This document shows positions 46,801-55,789 of a stretch of DNA of 64,000 nt, piece after piece (position 1 is the stretch's first letter; the number at the start of each line of letters is the position of its first letter). Source of the DNA: Lineus longissimus (lineage: Eukaryota > Nemertea > Pilidiophora > Heteronemertea > Lineidae); the NCBI RefSeq assembly GCF_910592395.1, contig NC_088321.1, forward strand, positions 7,504,001 through 7,568,000, written 5' to 3'. The notes under the pieces were generated by a model. That model was not told where the DNA came from, searched no databases, and saw only the letters and a list, made by a program, of their open reading frames with translations. Both the position numbers and the translations under genes were made by a program.

Positions 46801-49800
46801 TAGTAGTGATAGTGCAATTGGTTCGAGCCATTTGGAGGCCGACATGTGAAGGCCTATCTGGGAACTCCTTCTTCTTCGTATAAAAAGGTGCATATTGCTG
46901 AATAAGGAACGAGGCATTGCCTCATCATCTCTATCGGACCAACTGATATACTTTTATATGCACGCATACAACACGCCACAGCTAGGTCCGAGTCTGTGGA
47001 CATATGGTTGGTTTAATTTGTCTCTTCGATATGGCTTCTTTGATATTGCATTAGATTTTCATTGCAATTCAATCTATTCAAGGTAGAGCCCATTTGAACC
47101 TGCCTGCGCCACGGGTACAATGCTAGTATATATATATATATATAACAACTAGAGGTCAATGTCCGACGGACTTTCATACCTAGTACTTGGAGACCCCCGG
47201 ACTTTCACTCTAGCTGTTAGTATCCGGGGACAATTTCAACTGGGGACATTTTCCACTGGGACACCGGCATTGTGAACCTGTTGAAAACTATGACTTTGTC
47301 CATTTGATAACAATTCTCACCGCCTTGCACCACTGGAACTTGATGCAAGGACCCAACGCGCCGCGTAGCGACAAAATAGCGAAGCTGGCGAAACATTTAT
47401 AACGGGTCACCGTGATCTCATTATGGACTTATAGCGCGATTATGTTATGGGGTTGTAACTATTTTGCTGTATATTGTCACGAGGAAAGGAAAGTATGCGA
47501 CCTATTTATGTAAAGTGATAATTAGAAGGTATATAGTTCAGGAAATGTTAATACATGTAAATAATCATTCCTTATCGTCTTTTGAGAGCATTTTTAATTG
47601 TAAAAAGTATATGCCTACGTCACAGAGTCTCTGCAATGGTCATTTTTTATCATAGTAGTCTCGCGCAGCCAGACCTTCTCTTATTAGTCTGACGCAAGCC
47701 AGACGTTCTTTGTATTAGACGTTTTCCACCACAATATATCTGGGCCGAAGAAACACTGCGCACGATTACCTCGAGCTGGAGCTAAGAATAGATTATGCTA
47801 ATGAGCATACTTCCTCATTGAGTTTTCTCAGAATGGTGCATATCGCGCAAAGCTACTGAGTCTAGTACCATTAGGCCCCGCGAGGTGGCGCTGAGGCGGC
47901 TGCTGTAATCAAGAGAGTGGTTGAGTCACTCTAAAAGCTACTTGGTCATAACAAATGACGGACCTAACCAAAATTGGTTTCATTTTTGCATTGCTGCAAT
48001 GAAAGACCTAATACTGAAACCACATGTCTGTTGACTGTGCTTTAACTCTTTACATACGCTAGACCCGCGTGCGTCATAGCGTCAAAGTCCTGAATACACA
48101 GCGTCATTATTCTGATATAGTTTCCCGGGAGCGCGTCACTGACGCGGCCGTATTTCAGGTAGTGTTTACATAAGTGATATTATCTCCGTTGCTGTTCATA
48201 GTACAGGACTAAAATTTTGGGGAGTAACTAAGAATTAAATTCCGCATAAACTCATGTAATTTATTTTGAATTATAACGAAAAGTAACCGAGAACAAGGCC
48301 TGCAAACTTGGAGAGAAAAAAATTTCTACAAATCGCCGTAAACACAAAATGTTTATAATAAAAATCTAAGCCCCAGTCACTATCATCACTTCCTACCGAA
48401 ACATTGATATCTGAATCTGCAAAACCTTCAAATTCTGATCCGGAGCTCGAATCAAATAAATCTATCATAAATAAACCCAGCTGGTCCCGAACAATGCGGC
48501 ACGTCAATCAAAAAAAGATTAAAGAAACGTTTAAAAATGGCCGACGAGGTCAACTTCCTGGGGAATCCCGCCAATACATCGTTAATATTCATGCTTCATG
48601 AATACTAAATTAGAACGGAGTGACCTGAATAGAAAATAGAAGCTTATCTCTTATTGGCCATTCAAATAGGGTCACCATGGAGCCAGCCAATAAGAAATTA
48701 CGATACATTAAAGTTGGAGTAGCTTGTAGTCGGCTTGCCGGAGTTTCGCACTGTTTGAATGGAGCCGAGTAATGGCGGCTCCTGGGAGAACAGCGTAAGT
48801 TCTTTGCGCCGACCAGCGGCGGCTAGCGCATGTAAAGAGTTAAGAGAGACTGGTATCATGCCTAATCTCTCTTAAAGCACAGTCAACTGTGAACATAATA
48901 GCAACACTCAAAATATGTACATCAAGCAATCTAATTCAGTGGAGGGACTACTGGGGACGGGTTTTGGCGACGTATTCCCTCTAAAAAATACCGCCATATT
49001 TAAAACGCACACGGTGATTGTGACGAGGTCGCGCAGCTGGCAGAGCGAATGGCCCAAAAAGTTTTCCTTCAAATGGTGTTACATTTCGTTTTGTGCGTTG
49101 TTTTCTGTTTATATTGAGATAAGATATATACCGCATATATCATGTAGCTCAGTAAGTTGATAAATAATGTGTGCAGCTGATATTAAAGTTTGAATAGTCT
49201 TTTCGAAAAAGTTTTTCGAATCGAGCTCAAAAGATATAGTTTTGGCGCCAATGACGTCACCAATGGCGGATTTGCACTGAAGTTCAAGCCGAGTCGATTA
49301 TTAAGAGAATCCACTCAAAGTTCCGAGTGGACATGGTCACACAAACATATAGAATGAATCGTTTTCATCAAATTTTCATTAAATCATTTTTTTTCAAATA
49401 CTCGGTGTCTTTTTCTGGCGAGTATAGTGGTTGTAGCTGCAATCCATGAATTTGACATGTTCAAATCATTTACAAGTAAAACTGATGGGGTATGCAATGA
49501 GTTTAAAGATTCGTACTTCTAAAACCGTGGAACTCCATAGGTCATGTGTACGGATTAAGGAATTTAAAGGTACGTCAAGGAGATTGAATGATCTGATTCA
49601 AATATCATCAACCTGATCATGTTTTGGCCTACTTACGTTTGATATCCCGATGGGCTATGTGCTTCTCATGGAGGAACTTAACGCCACAGAGTATCTGATG
49701 CGTGTAGGTTCTTAGGTTATCTTTAGGAAGAGGGCTTCCTTTTATCTTCCGCGCCAAAGATCCCTATCAAACAATCAATCAATCGTTAAGTATATGGTAG

Positions 49801-52800
49801 TTGCTGAATTCATCCGCAACGTGTTTTGACATTTAGAAGATCATTATTTAGTAAAACACATCACACCAGGCTGACTATTGCGTTCAAATAAATGAGCTAC
49901 CCAGACTCGTATGTTGGTTCGGGAATGTGGCACTGTTCAAAACGGACCAGAGACTGTCGACTATATATTGGGCACGCAACTAATTCCATTGTTTGCAATA
50001 ATTGGATCTTACCCCGGTCATATATTCCATTCCAATGTAAAACGTGCCGGAATCCACATCAATATGCTCAAAGAAATATCGAATGATATTCGGATGGTTG
50101 AATCGACTGAGCTCCCGCATTATTTTCACCTCAACCAAAAAGGCTTCATCTTCCTGCAAAATGAAATTTGTGTATAATAATTAACTAACGATTTCTATCG
50201 CAGAAACATGCGACCATGACCACATATGTGACAAAATTAAATTTCGTGAGCTCTCAGTTGCCATCATAAGTCAACCATTCCATCCGGGAACTACTTGATT
50301 AGCAATTAAGATTTGCTGCACCGTATACCCTGGTAGTACTCTTACAGGCGCAGGTGGCAGAGCGTCGGTCTTATGATCAAGAGGTTGTGGGTTTGATTCC
50401 CGGCTGAGTCGCTACATAGAAACTTCCTACTGGTCAAGTTCGATTGAGCGCTTATATAGTGGCTTCTTTTTGAAACCCATAAGATTGCAAATGTAAACAA
50501 TTTCATAATACACATACAGTTCGCTAAATCCTTTTCCAATTTTAAATTATCAACTCTATAAATACGACAGTGGTGTGTAGTCAGCACTCCAGTAAAATGT
50601 TCAACTCACGACATATCGCGCAATGTTGTTCAAACGTGGTCAATGTGACATCGTGATGCAAAGGCTTTGTTCAATTCTGATATGAACGATGGTGCAAGGC
50701 TCGCCTGTGTTTCTGCCATTATTGTTTACATGAGTAAAAGCTCCAGCCTCGCCCCAAGACATTGCGCCTCCGCCAATTCCTGATGCAAGGTTGGATTGTA
50801 GCTACGTTTGACCGGAGCGATGGTCGACCACCCAAATATCGCGAGATCTCGCAGGGAGGCGCGTGGTTTTACCAGGCTGGAAAAGCTAATTTCGCCCCGG
50901 GAACTTTGTTGATTTTGTAAAATTATGTAAATATCTAATTTAATATACATGAATTTCTGCTTTTCTGGTTTATAAACTAAATATAAAAAATTCAAATCTA
51001 TTGATGAAACATTGGGATCGAACCGAAAACCAGGGCCAATGTAGTGAAAACTGAGGTCAGTTGTTGTCGCAGTCAAAATACATTCAACTCCCTCTGGTGG
51101 ACTACGATTGTCCTCATTGTATGGTACATGGATCGACTACGGGACACTTAACAGGAAAAAATTCAACTGAGTGCAAAACGTGCTTAACACAACAGATGAT
51201 TATTTTATTGATGCATTTGCATAAGAAATTGGGACAGTGTTTCTCCCATACCCAGATATATCTGTCAGGTGTGGGGAAATAAAGGTTTTAGTGGAGCAAT
51301 AAGTTCCTACGGGGCAAAACAGGACAGTACGGGACAATACGGAGCAGGCTATAATATAACTGTTATTTTAACGGTAATGCGAGCTGCTAAACAATTCGTT
51401 ATGAGACATGTATATGCCTCTTAGCGTGCTTTTATTTTCATGACTGACACTGCAAAGCCGCAATTAATCATAAAAAAGGATATTTTAACCTATCATGATC
51501 TCCATGAGTAGGGCAATACGGGATGCCTCCAGCCCCTCCCCCAAAAAAATATTTTTTGGTCAGAACACGAGGTATAAAGCCCTCAATTTTCAAATGAAAT
51601 TAATGGAAAGTCACCCAACAGTTAAACAACTTGTAGAAGGCAGGTTCCTTGCACAGTCCACCCTTTACATGACCTACTAAGGTTGTCCCCGAGGATACCC
51701 CAAAGATTCCACCCAAGAGCTTTTTCCATACTTCTGGTTGTCTGCTTAACCCCTAAGAGGTTTTATTTTACCCTTCCTTGCATAATTAATCGGAAAAATA
51801 AATAAGTGTCATGAGAGTTGGTTCCGCGGATAGTTATGTGTATTTGTTATATAGGATACAATATGGAGATATTATCATTATTGACTAAAAATATTGCAGG
51901 GTGAAAATATAACTGATACCGATCTATCACCACTTCTTTTCAAATCTCGAAAATAGTGAGAAATCTTCGTCATGTGCCACCATAGTCGAATGAAGCTGAC
52001 TACATGGCCCCAGTAAACAATCTAGGGTTTAAAAACCATAATCAGCCTACCTTACCAAATCGAAGTAACAGTTACAGTTTTAGCAGGTTATCTATCAATC
52101 TGTCATCTGTCAACGCTCGGTCTCAGCAAGGTAAAAATTCGGACACCCATCGATTTTCCTATCATGCTAAAATCGCCTCGAAAATGTTTGCATGTTTAAT
52201 GTTTGTAATATATTAGTAATAGATGAAACAAGGCCAGCCTGTTAGCAGAAAAAAAAACAACAAGTTTGCTCCTTGGTAAATTCACTAAAATCATTCACCT
52301 GCCTGTGTCGAACTGGTAGCATGGACAGTAAGACATGCAATTTATTTTGAAGTAAATAATTCGGCGAGATACTCGGTGATGCACGCATAAAGTCAAAGCA
52401 CATTTTTGAATCTGTTCGCTATATCCACAGAACTAACAGGTGGAGCATTTTTCGCTGCATGTGATGCAAATCATACTTGGAAAGCGTGATTACCAGATGG
52501 ACACAATTATATTTCGTTGAAAAACTCCAACAACACAGTTTTTCAAACTTTGCTGAGTAACCTTTTCCTCTCCCAGGACAGGCCAGCTCAGCTAGCTAGA
52601 AAGCTTGCCTGATTCTCGGCCATCTGGCAAGTCTTCACATAATTGCCCCGGTGCGCCGTTTTCGACCCATGTATACAGTGACGGATTGATATATGTTTCT
52701 GAGATGCGTGACCCTGACTGGCACCATGCCTAGTCTCTCTTAAAGCACAGTCAACAGACACCCCTATACCCCCTTACACTTAGAAACCACAAACGCCCAC

Positions 52801-55783
52801 CCCTTCCTGCTACCTTAATACTTCTGGATCATGATCAGATAATAAAAAAGCTTAGATTGTCTGTTTCTGGACATTTTATCACAAGAACATAGCACTTACA
52901 CGTGAACGTGAAGTTATCGACTGGTTTCGTTTCAGACTGTTTTCTCTCACTTTTGGGGAAAGGCTAAACACCATATTGATATTCTTTTTTTTAGGAATGA
53001 CCATTTTAGAGGTGACACCGGCATTAATGAAATCTGCAAAACGACATTGTATTTTGTTATGTCAGTCTAAAGTAAGCCTTGAAACAATCACAAGATCTTT
53101 AAGATCTTGAATCTCCTCGGTTTGTTCCATTGTACATGTTGAATTGGATGCAGCCAGTACTTCCTTGGCCGTTTCGGCTGAACATGGCCAACATTTCTCA
53201 ATCGTCTTCTTTTTTCCTCAGTTTCAATCTTGCCAATGGCTCGCTGTTCTCTCGACTCGGCTTGTTAGAACTAACATTGTCAGAGTATTTTTATTTCAGT
53301 TACAATTCAGCCAAAGTTACAGGGAAGTAATTAAGGTGAACTCGTGGTCATGGTCGTTGGTCCATGCATCGTATTGATTAGTGAAAAGCTTCCCTTAATA
53401 AAATGTCTAAGCCATAACGCGAGCCTTTTCTGAATTGTATTTAGTTTTAAACTACCTAGCTTTTCTATTGGGAGAAACAATGGCCGTGATGGCAGACGAG
53501 TTATGTGTGCAAACCTCCAAAGTTCATCTCAAAGGGTCTAGCTTGCCTCACCAAAACTGTTTTGTAAATTCGTTATCAAAAACATTGCAACGATTCAGTC
53601 ACGCAATAAAGAAGCCGCTTCCTGGATGTTCATGAAGTGGAAGAAAGTTACAAGCGACTTTACTCAAAGTAGGTCAATGCAAAGTAAAATGTAGAGGTCA
53701 ATTCTAAATACGAATGTATGTTTCTCTTTTTAACGACAGAATACACTTGCACTCCCTTTACACTTAATCCTAATCGCACTATGGCTCAAAGTGATTATCT
53801 TACGTTGAACTAACCTTGGTTGTTTCATTTGGTTGGAAAGTTATTTCCTTGACCGCGATCTGTTCCTCCTCCATGTTATGTTGGTACAAGTGAACTGTGC
53901 CGAAACCACCTCTACCGAGGACAACGTTATTTCTCTTTTGATAATCCGAAAAGCTTCGCTTCTCCTTTTTGTCTGTAATAAATATCATAAAAGTCATGTC
54001 AAGTTAAAAAAAATCAAAGCAGCAGCATATTTTAAAATTTCGCCATACGTCAAATATTCATGAACGGAATTCATCATTGGTCAATCAAAGCACAAATAAA
54101 AAAAAATTCAAATCATTTAAAATTCATTTCATGTTTATCAAGTGAAGTCTATGTGACACGGAAATGGACCTCCATGGTAATGCCATCAAAGGGTGCGTGC
54201 TGGACTGAATACGTCATGTAAGCAATCTACTCTTCAACGACAGAGGCGCAACATTTTTTTTCCCAAACGACACATCCTTGGTCCAAGCATAATTTCCATT
54301 TGGACTAATAACGATTTCTACCAAAAAGTTAACTGCATGAAAAAAGTGCGTAAGGCGAGATTCGATCCAGTGATCTTCGGGATGCTAAACAAACTGCTCT
54401 ACCCATGTAGCCACTGCGGCAGCTGCCAACCATAGAAAATTTGTCCATACTATAGCAGTATACAGCTGAGATCCTTATTCTGAGTCAATTTACGAAACGA
54501 TTATACGCGCGGCACCCTCTTTATAGTAGAAGAGCTAGGGGAACTATGAATATTATGATAACAATTGCAATGTATATTTCGTTTGGAAAAAAAAGCGCGA
54601 CCAGGGCACATCACTGGGTATTGCCTGCAATACATATACAGTAGAACCTCTCTATTAAAGACACCCTCGGGACTAACAAGTGCTGTCCTTAATAGAGAGG
54701 TGTCCTGATTAGAGAGGTCAAATTGAATGGAAACACACAATTTGGGACCAAAAGTAGCGTCCTTAATAGAGAGGGTGTCCTTAATAGAGAGGTGGCCACT
54801 ACGGGAGGTTCTACTGTAGTTAACACGTCAAACCAGCCGACGTTTTATCCCTGCTACAGTAACCCTCCAAAAAAATTGTAAAAACAAGTTCGAAAAAACG
54901 ATAAAACTAAACTTCTTCACTATTGCTGTTTGTGTTGATGAGATCGACACTCCTTAATTATAAACAAGTGAATGAAAACAAACCTATTGCCCGTAGGAGG
55001 AGTTTGTCTCTTTTTGGGATTCACCTACCGTATGCGTCCAAAATGGCATCTGCTGTTTCGTTTATTTCATCTATCATGTGGCTCTCATCAAATATATCAC
55101 TAAAATATATCAGCCACGCCCTTAGGTGTTCGTAATCGGCAATCGCTATTTTACCACTTCTGAAAAAATAAAAGTACCTGTAATGTGAAAACTGATGCAG
55201 GTATTGTCAGATGTCACCGCTATTAAAACCATGCATGCGCAGGTCACCTTATCATTTGCTCTTGGACACAAAAATGATAGGTTCACATAGTGCACAATGC
55301 CACGAATAATGGAACTATGCCGAGGGTGCCTGGATGAGTCATCACTCCAACTTTGGAGTTTAAAACATTCCAAGGTATATGTAATTTATATTTTGCGCTA
55401 TAATTGCCAGGATTAATTGATGCGCTTTTTGACAACATGCAAAATCAAATGGTGGAAATGTTGACCTCGCCTCTCAAGTGTAAAAATGAATATACAGTGA
55501 TGACTATTGAAATGATGACTTTGACTGCATGTCCCTGCTTCAATTTTTGTCAGACCATACGATGTCCAAGAAAACTTAAATAGCTATTTTCTTACATTTA
55601 TCTCGTGCTTTTAGCCTACCTCTTTAAGATATTCCAAAGGTCAGTGATCGTTCTGGTAGTTTTTGTCTCCAGCCCAAACACGCTAGTGAACGCCTCATCA
55701 AAATCTAGCTGTTGATATTGGTCGTCATCAATGGAAGCACTAAGGTAGGTACAAAGGGCTTCGTCCTTCTTTGTCTCTTCATC
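28574..55783 (-). CDS. MAP3K (MEKK4-like) protein kinase gene, 5'-partial, seven joined exons
   Basis: Exons at 55783-55620, 55159-55029, 53972-53815, 50153-50013, 49763-49637, 31979-31781 and 28841-28574 join in one frame, with AG acceptors and GT donors at every internal junction, and give 395 codons plus stop. Residues about 1-110 are a non-kinase region rich in acidic and aromatic residues; the rest is a complete Ser/Thr kinase domain. It holds GRGGFGTVHLYQ, the Lys of AVKEITFQPN, the helix-C Glu in EVKIMREL, HRDIKPHN, DFG, SPE and DIWSTGC. The KEI.FQPN, GCVVLEMTTGKRPW and MG..PPI blocks resemble the MEKK4/MAP3K4 group, whose members phosphorylate MAP2Ks in stress (p38/JNK) signalling. 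The start was not found and may lie beyond the recognised exons. Family assignment is from remembered motifs, not a search. Confidence 0.85.
28845..30420. other. Intron sequence, nothing recognised
   Basis: Between kinase exons f and g. No domain, repeat family or RNA gene recognised on either strand. Confidence 0.5.
30425..31752 (-). mobile_element. Relative of the GTC elements (head preserved)
   Basis: Read on the minus strand from 31752, the head is a hairpin, AGCTCTCCCGAGGGGAGCT, followed by ATACCGTGGTGTCCGTCGTC. That is the same order and nearly the same sequence as the GTC element head, but with a different stem and no long GTC run. The body has several AGGTCA-like words. The left end is uncertain. 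It sits within 30 bp of kinase exon f. Confidence 0.5.
31781..31979 (-). CDS. Kinase gene exon f: activation segment
   Basis: Joined to exon e this gives KPHNILLGSNDRIKLMDFG, so the catalytic-loop Asn and the Mg-binding DFG are present. After it come AKELSTSLLSHGATTAGAGT, NNYLSPEAATGYRIDE and DIW. SPE stands where most kinases have APE. A short insert (EKTKGYGLK) before DIW is in a place where MEKK4 also has extra residues. Acceptor CTTAG and donor ATATG|GTAAGA are good. The exit phase leaves TG, completed to Trp by the next exon. Confidence 0.9.
32124..34905 (-). mobile_element. Mutator-like element with repeat-based terminal inverted repeats
   Basis: Arrays of AGTCCGAAGGTCC-type words at 32124-32220 are inverted at 34727-34905, and both arms end inward with a GTCCGAAA word before different unique sequence. 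Between them, on the minus strand, lies a decayed MULE transposase. Terminal inverted repeats around a MULE gene fit a TIR-type Mutator-like element. It lies in the long kinase intron. Confidence 0.65.
32860..34020 (-). pseudogene. MULE transposase remnant
   Basis: Pieces in several frames follow the MULE transposase order. First comes WGILIYATDGNC with CRTIYLDGTFKSCPQPYTQL and VTIHG, near 33785-33640; the Asp of DGTF is the first catalytic residue. Next comes APQLVITDFENGLLLAFETE near 33510-33450, with the second catalytic Asp. Last comes PALWNVFNPDSDTRTNNHME near 33300-33240, a typical MULE block before GWH. At least three frameshifts and several stops break the frame, so it is dead. FLYWCH- and SWIM-type additions were not seen. 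Confidence 0.75.
34910..37320. other. Intron sequence, nothing supported
   Basis: No gene recognised. 36874-36925 contains a nearly perfect short palindrome (GCAAGGTCCGGAGGACCTTGC region) beside GGGACATT/CCCTAGTGG words, which may be another decayed repeat. Confidence 0.45.
37326..37986 (-). mobile_element. Hairpin-bearing repeat, copy 2
   Basis: Inverted copy of 7477-8168. The shared block begins TTAAGGAATTGAACCCGAGG and ends AAGGTATTTTAGAAT in the same order, including the internal 70 bp-arm hairpin. Flanking sequences differ from copy 1. Small indels separate the copies. Confidence 0.75.
38294..40663 (-). mobile_element. PIF/Harbinger DNA transposon with 33 bp TIRs
   Basis: TIRs at 38294-38326 and 40631-40663 are perfect inverted copies, beginning GAGTGCGTTCGATTACTTGT. 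They are flanked by TAC on both sides (38291-38293, 40664-40666), the 3 bp duplication size expected of Harbinger. A second partial copy of the TIR core (GACATGTCTAGGACATG) lies inside the left end near 38391. The transposase is on the minus strand. I did not find the second, Myb-like protein that autonomous Harbingers carry. Confidence 0.93.
39294..40463 (-). pseudogene. Harbinger transposase, one in-frame stop
   Basis: The frame starts MDMMEANRKRAMVAMSIALF and runs 309 codons to a TGA at 39534-39536. The same frame then continues 79 codons to a stop at 39294, with QLKGRFRRLRDFDCSD and a typical CHSILAACVMHNLCL end. A helix-turn-helix lies near 125-155. The DDE catalytic residues are Asp192 (GAIDGCHIKI), Asp268 (LLGDSAYP) and Glu306 (VIIERAF). 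The stop falls three codons after the catalytic Glu. Without it the protein would be about 390 residues, normal for the family. No frameshift is seen, so loss looks recent. Confidence 0.93.
41024..41094 (+). repeat. tRNA-like sequence with Pol III boxes
   Basis: TGGCGCAGTGGAACAGTG resembles an A box and GGATCGAATGC a B box at tRNA-like spacing. A T-rich terminator (TTTTCTTTTTT) follows directly. The acceptor ends pair weakly and there is no clear anticodon arm, so it is not called a tRNA gene. Confidence 0.4.
41260..42000 (+). pseudogene. Two-exon relic, possibly transposon-derived (KRBA2/Ginger-like N-terminus)
   Basis: The first part reads MERTRATRSRNISSPAEVFR, then YLSF, a TGA, then KYPAKARANQKRVLWRVAAK and NYK, ending at an AAG|GTAGGC donor (41403). 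An acceptor TTTCAG at about 41843 begins RDKGILWYRVVSRIGEPVED and stays open to about 42090. The join is in phase and gives AKNYKRDKGILWYRVV. This resembles the 'KR.RR.AKNF.v.dG.LYY' block that precedes the integrase in KRBA2/Ginger-type proteins. No integrase follows, so it is at best a fragment. The TGA breaks the first exon. Tentative. Confidence 0.35.
42160..42717 (+). pseudogene. Non-LTR reverse transcriptase fragment, part 1
   Basis: The frame includes MARIIAYLYMKQKMRIRWEN, then SNGVKQGGILSPFLFSIYLD, GCYVG, and the catalytic FAYADDIILLCPT. After a stop at 42526 similarity continues out of frame with FQGIPVTAEATALHLGNLIG. Motif A and everything upstream are missing. The fragment is cut at 42717 by GTC element copy 2 and resumes at 44237. 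It belongs to the same broad type as the RT at 56.6-59.2 kb (jockey/CR1-like group by eye). Confidence 0.8.
42718..44236 (+). mobile_element. GTC element, copy 2, inserted in an RT relic
   Basis: Same head hairpin and GTCCGTCGTC run as copy 1 (short, 42765-42805), two perfect AGGTCA pairs, and the same GAGGTGAGCACAATGGCCCT tail. It is longer than copies 1 and 3 because it contains a segment at about 43780-44160 absent from copy 1, which encodes an endonuclease-like remnant. Confidence 0.85.
43921..44083 (+). pseudogene. APE-type endonuclease C-terminal remnant inside GTC element copy 2
   Basis: The frame reads NFRQNVSKNTTSYQSKLDLV, then FTNPTPSATIDLVDIIDD, then YWSDHKIVYSALSYL and TAG. LDLVFTN followed by SDHK is the signature of the last part of the apurinic-type endonuclease of non-LTR retroelements, with the catalytic Asp-His. 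Only about 54 residues are open. It lies directly before the conserved tail of the GTC element. Confidence 0.6.
44237..44830 (+). pseudogene. Non-LTR reverse transcriptase fragment, part 2
   Basis: Directly after the GTC element tail the frame reads LLILHVTLYGTVLWDLNNKV, then VGVLYTAWRKAVRKLCRL and HPRTHCALLPLILDT. This is the C-terminal region that follows the RT domain in this group (YG..LWDLNN, TAWRKAVRK, P.RTHC.LLPLI). Decayed with stops after about 44400. Confidence 0.65.
45050..46370. repeat. Inverted pair of GACTCGATGACGCG-type repeats
   Basis: GGCTGTAGGGCTTGTGGTATTCGACTCGATG (split landmarks, 45110-45172) is inverted at about 46253-46330. Both contain short ATGACTCGACGACGCG runs. The arms are about 75-100 bp, with the MITE at 45523 between them. 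Confidence 0.55.
45523..45687. mobile_element. 165 bp MITE with ~25 bp TIRs
   Basis: GGGCCGAATTCATAAAGGGC plus GTTTA at the left is inverted at the right as GGGCCAAATTCATAAAGGGC plus GTTTA. Target duplication is unclear. Noncoding. Confidence 0.75.
46405..48020. other. Intron sequence, nothing supported
   Basis: No gene recognised. A short (TA)n run lies at 47131-47143. 47868-47905 matches 59413-59455 in reverse, so a dispersed noncoding repeat is present. Confidence 0.45.
48042..48843 (-). mobile_element. piggyBac-derived element in a TTAA site
   Basis: TTAA at 48042-48045 and 48840-48843 flank inverted ends, CTCTTTACATACGCTAG at the left and the inverse of CTCTTTACATGCGCTAG at the right. 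TTAA is the piggyBac target. A copy of the same target region without insertion exists at about 52732-52760. Inside is a short piece of transposase N-terminus on the minus strand, so it is a deletion derivative. Confidence 0.85.
48271..48507 (-). pseudogene. piggyBac-like transposase N-terminal remnant
   Basis: The frame holds FDSSSGSEFEGFADSDINVS, then VGSDDSDWG. Acidic Ser/Asp-rich N-termini with EFEGF or DFEGF are common in piggyBac transposases. The DDD catalytic core is absent. The assignment leans on the TTAA-flanked ends. Confidence 0.5.
48844..48895. repeat. Hairpin interrupted by the piggyBac element
   Basis: TCTCTCTTAAAGCACAGTCA at 48867 on is the inverse of TGACTGTGCTTTAA (48031-48045) plus GAGAGA (48844-48849). 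The two halves of one hairpin arm are therefore split by the insertion. Confidence 0.65.
48900..49630. other. No supported gene
   Basis: Unremarkable sequence just upstream, in genomic order, of kinase exon e. No repeat family recognised. Confidence 0.45.
49637..49763 (-). CDS. Kinase gene exon e: substrate lobe to HRDIK
   Basis: The exon starts after a GATAG acceptor and ends before GTAAGT. It encodes GSLARKIKGSPLPKDNLRTY, then THQILCGVKFLHEKHIAHRD and IK. HRDIK holds the catalytic Asp and the Lys of Ser/Thr kinases. It leaves one base (C), which the next exon completes to Pro. The intron that follows is about 17.7 kb long and contains most of the DNA transposons in the window. Confidence 0.9.
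50013..50153 (-). CDS. Kinase gene exon d: helix C and hinge
   Basis: The 47-codon, phase 0-0 exon starts after TTTGCAG and ends before GTAAGA. It encodes EDEAFLVEVKIMRELSRFNH, then PNIIRYFFEHIDVDSG and FYIGMEYMTG. The Glu of EVKIMREL is the helix-C salt-bridge residue. HPNIIRYF and GMEYM correspond to subdomains IV and V, the hinge region. The exon is intact. Confidence 0.9.
50346..50412 (+). repeat. tRNA-like sequence (SINE head)
   Basis: GTGGCAGAGCGTCGG fits an A box and GGGTTTGATTCCC a B box. The ends (GGCGCAG / CGGCTGAG) do not pair as an acceptor stem and no T-run follows, which suggests the head of a tRNA-derived SINE rather than a tRNA gene. Confidence 0.45.
50415..53810. other. Intron sequence, nothing supported apart from a repeat end
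   Basis: Between kinase exons c and d. The only landmark is the CTCTCTTAAAGCACAGTCAA segment at about 52732-52762, the empty-site partner of the piggyBac insertion. No gene recognised on either strand. Confidence 0.45.
53815..53972 (-). CDS. Kinase gene exon c: Gly-rich loop and catalytic Lys
   Basis: This exon carries kinase subdomains I and II. The nucleotide-binding loop reads LGRGGFGTVHLYQ, and the ATP-anchoring Lys lies in IAVKEITFQPNETTK. The acceptor is TTACAG (exon starts at 53972) and the donor is AAG|GTTAGT. The exit phase is 0. KEI plus FQPN is a signature I associate with MEKK4-type kinases. All invariant residues expected here are present. Confidence 0.9.
54351..54424 (-). repeat. 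tRNA-like sequence with T-run
   Basis: On the minus strand GTGGCTACATGGGTAGAGCAG fits an A box and GGATCGAATCTC a B box, and CTTTTTTC lies a few bases past the end. No good acceptor stem. Confidence 0.45.
54639..54816. mobile_element. pogo/Tigger-type MITE, 178 bp
   Basis: Ends CAGTAGAACCTC and its inverse, GAGGTTCTACTG, flanked by TA on both sides (54637-54638 and 54817-54818). CAGTAGAACCTC ends with TA duplication are typical of pogo/Tigger elements of the Tc1-mariner group. The inside repeats CTTAATAGAGAGG several times in both orientations. Noncoding. Confidence 0.88.
55029..55159 (-). CDS. Kinase gene exon b (pre-kinase region)
   Basis: A polypyrimidine tract and CAG acceptor precede the exon, and a GTAGGT donor follows it. 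The frame reads SGKIAIADYEHLRAWLIYF, then SDIFDESHMIDEINETADAI and LDAY. It is probably helical and amphipathic. The phase fits both neighbours: two bases come in and one G goes out, completing the Asp codon of the kinase exon. I do not recognise a named domain. Confidence 0.75.
55620..55783 (-). CDS. Kinase gene exon a (pre-kinase region)
   Basis: The exon is bounded by a TATAG acceptor and an AAAGAG|GTAGGC donor. It encodes DEETKKDEALCTYLSASIDD, then QYQQLDFDEAFTSVFG and a stretch ending WNILK, with no stop in this frame. It leaves two bases (AG), which complete an Arg codon with the first base of the next exon. I recognise no named domain. It is probably part of the region just upstream of the catalytic domain in a MEKK4-like protein. 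No upstream exon was found, although 55.8-56.6 kb was read on this strand. Confidence 0.7.
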
Positions 55784-55789
55784 CTATAC

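Noticed and set aside
50346-50412. Functional tRNA gene
   Set aside because: A and B boxes are present but acceptor and anticodon stems do not form; no terminator follows.
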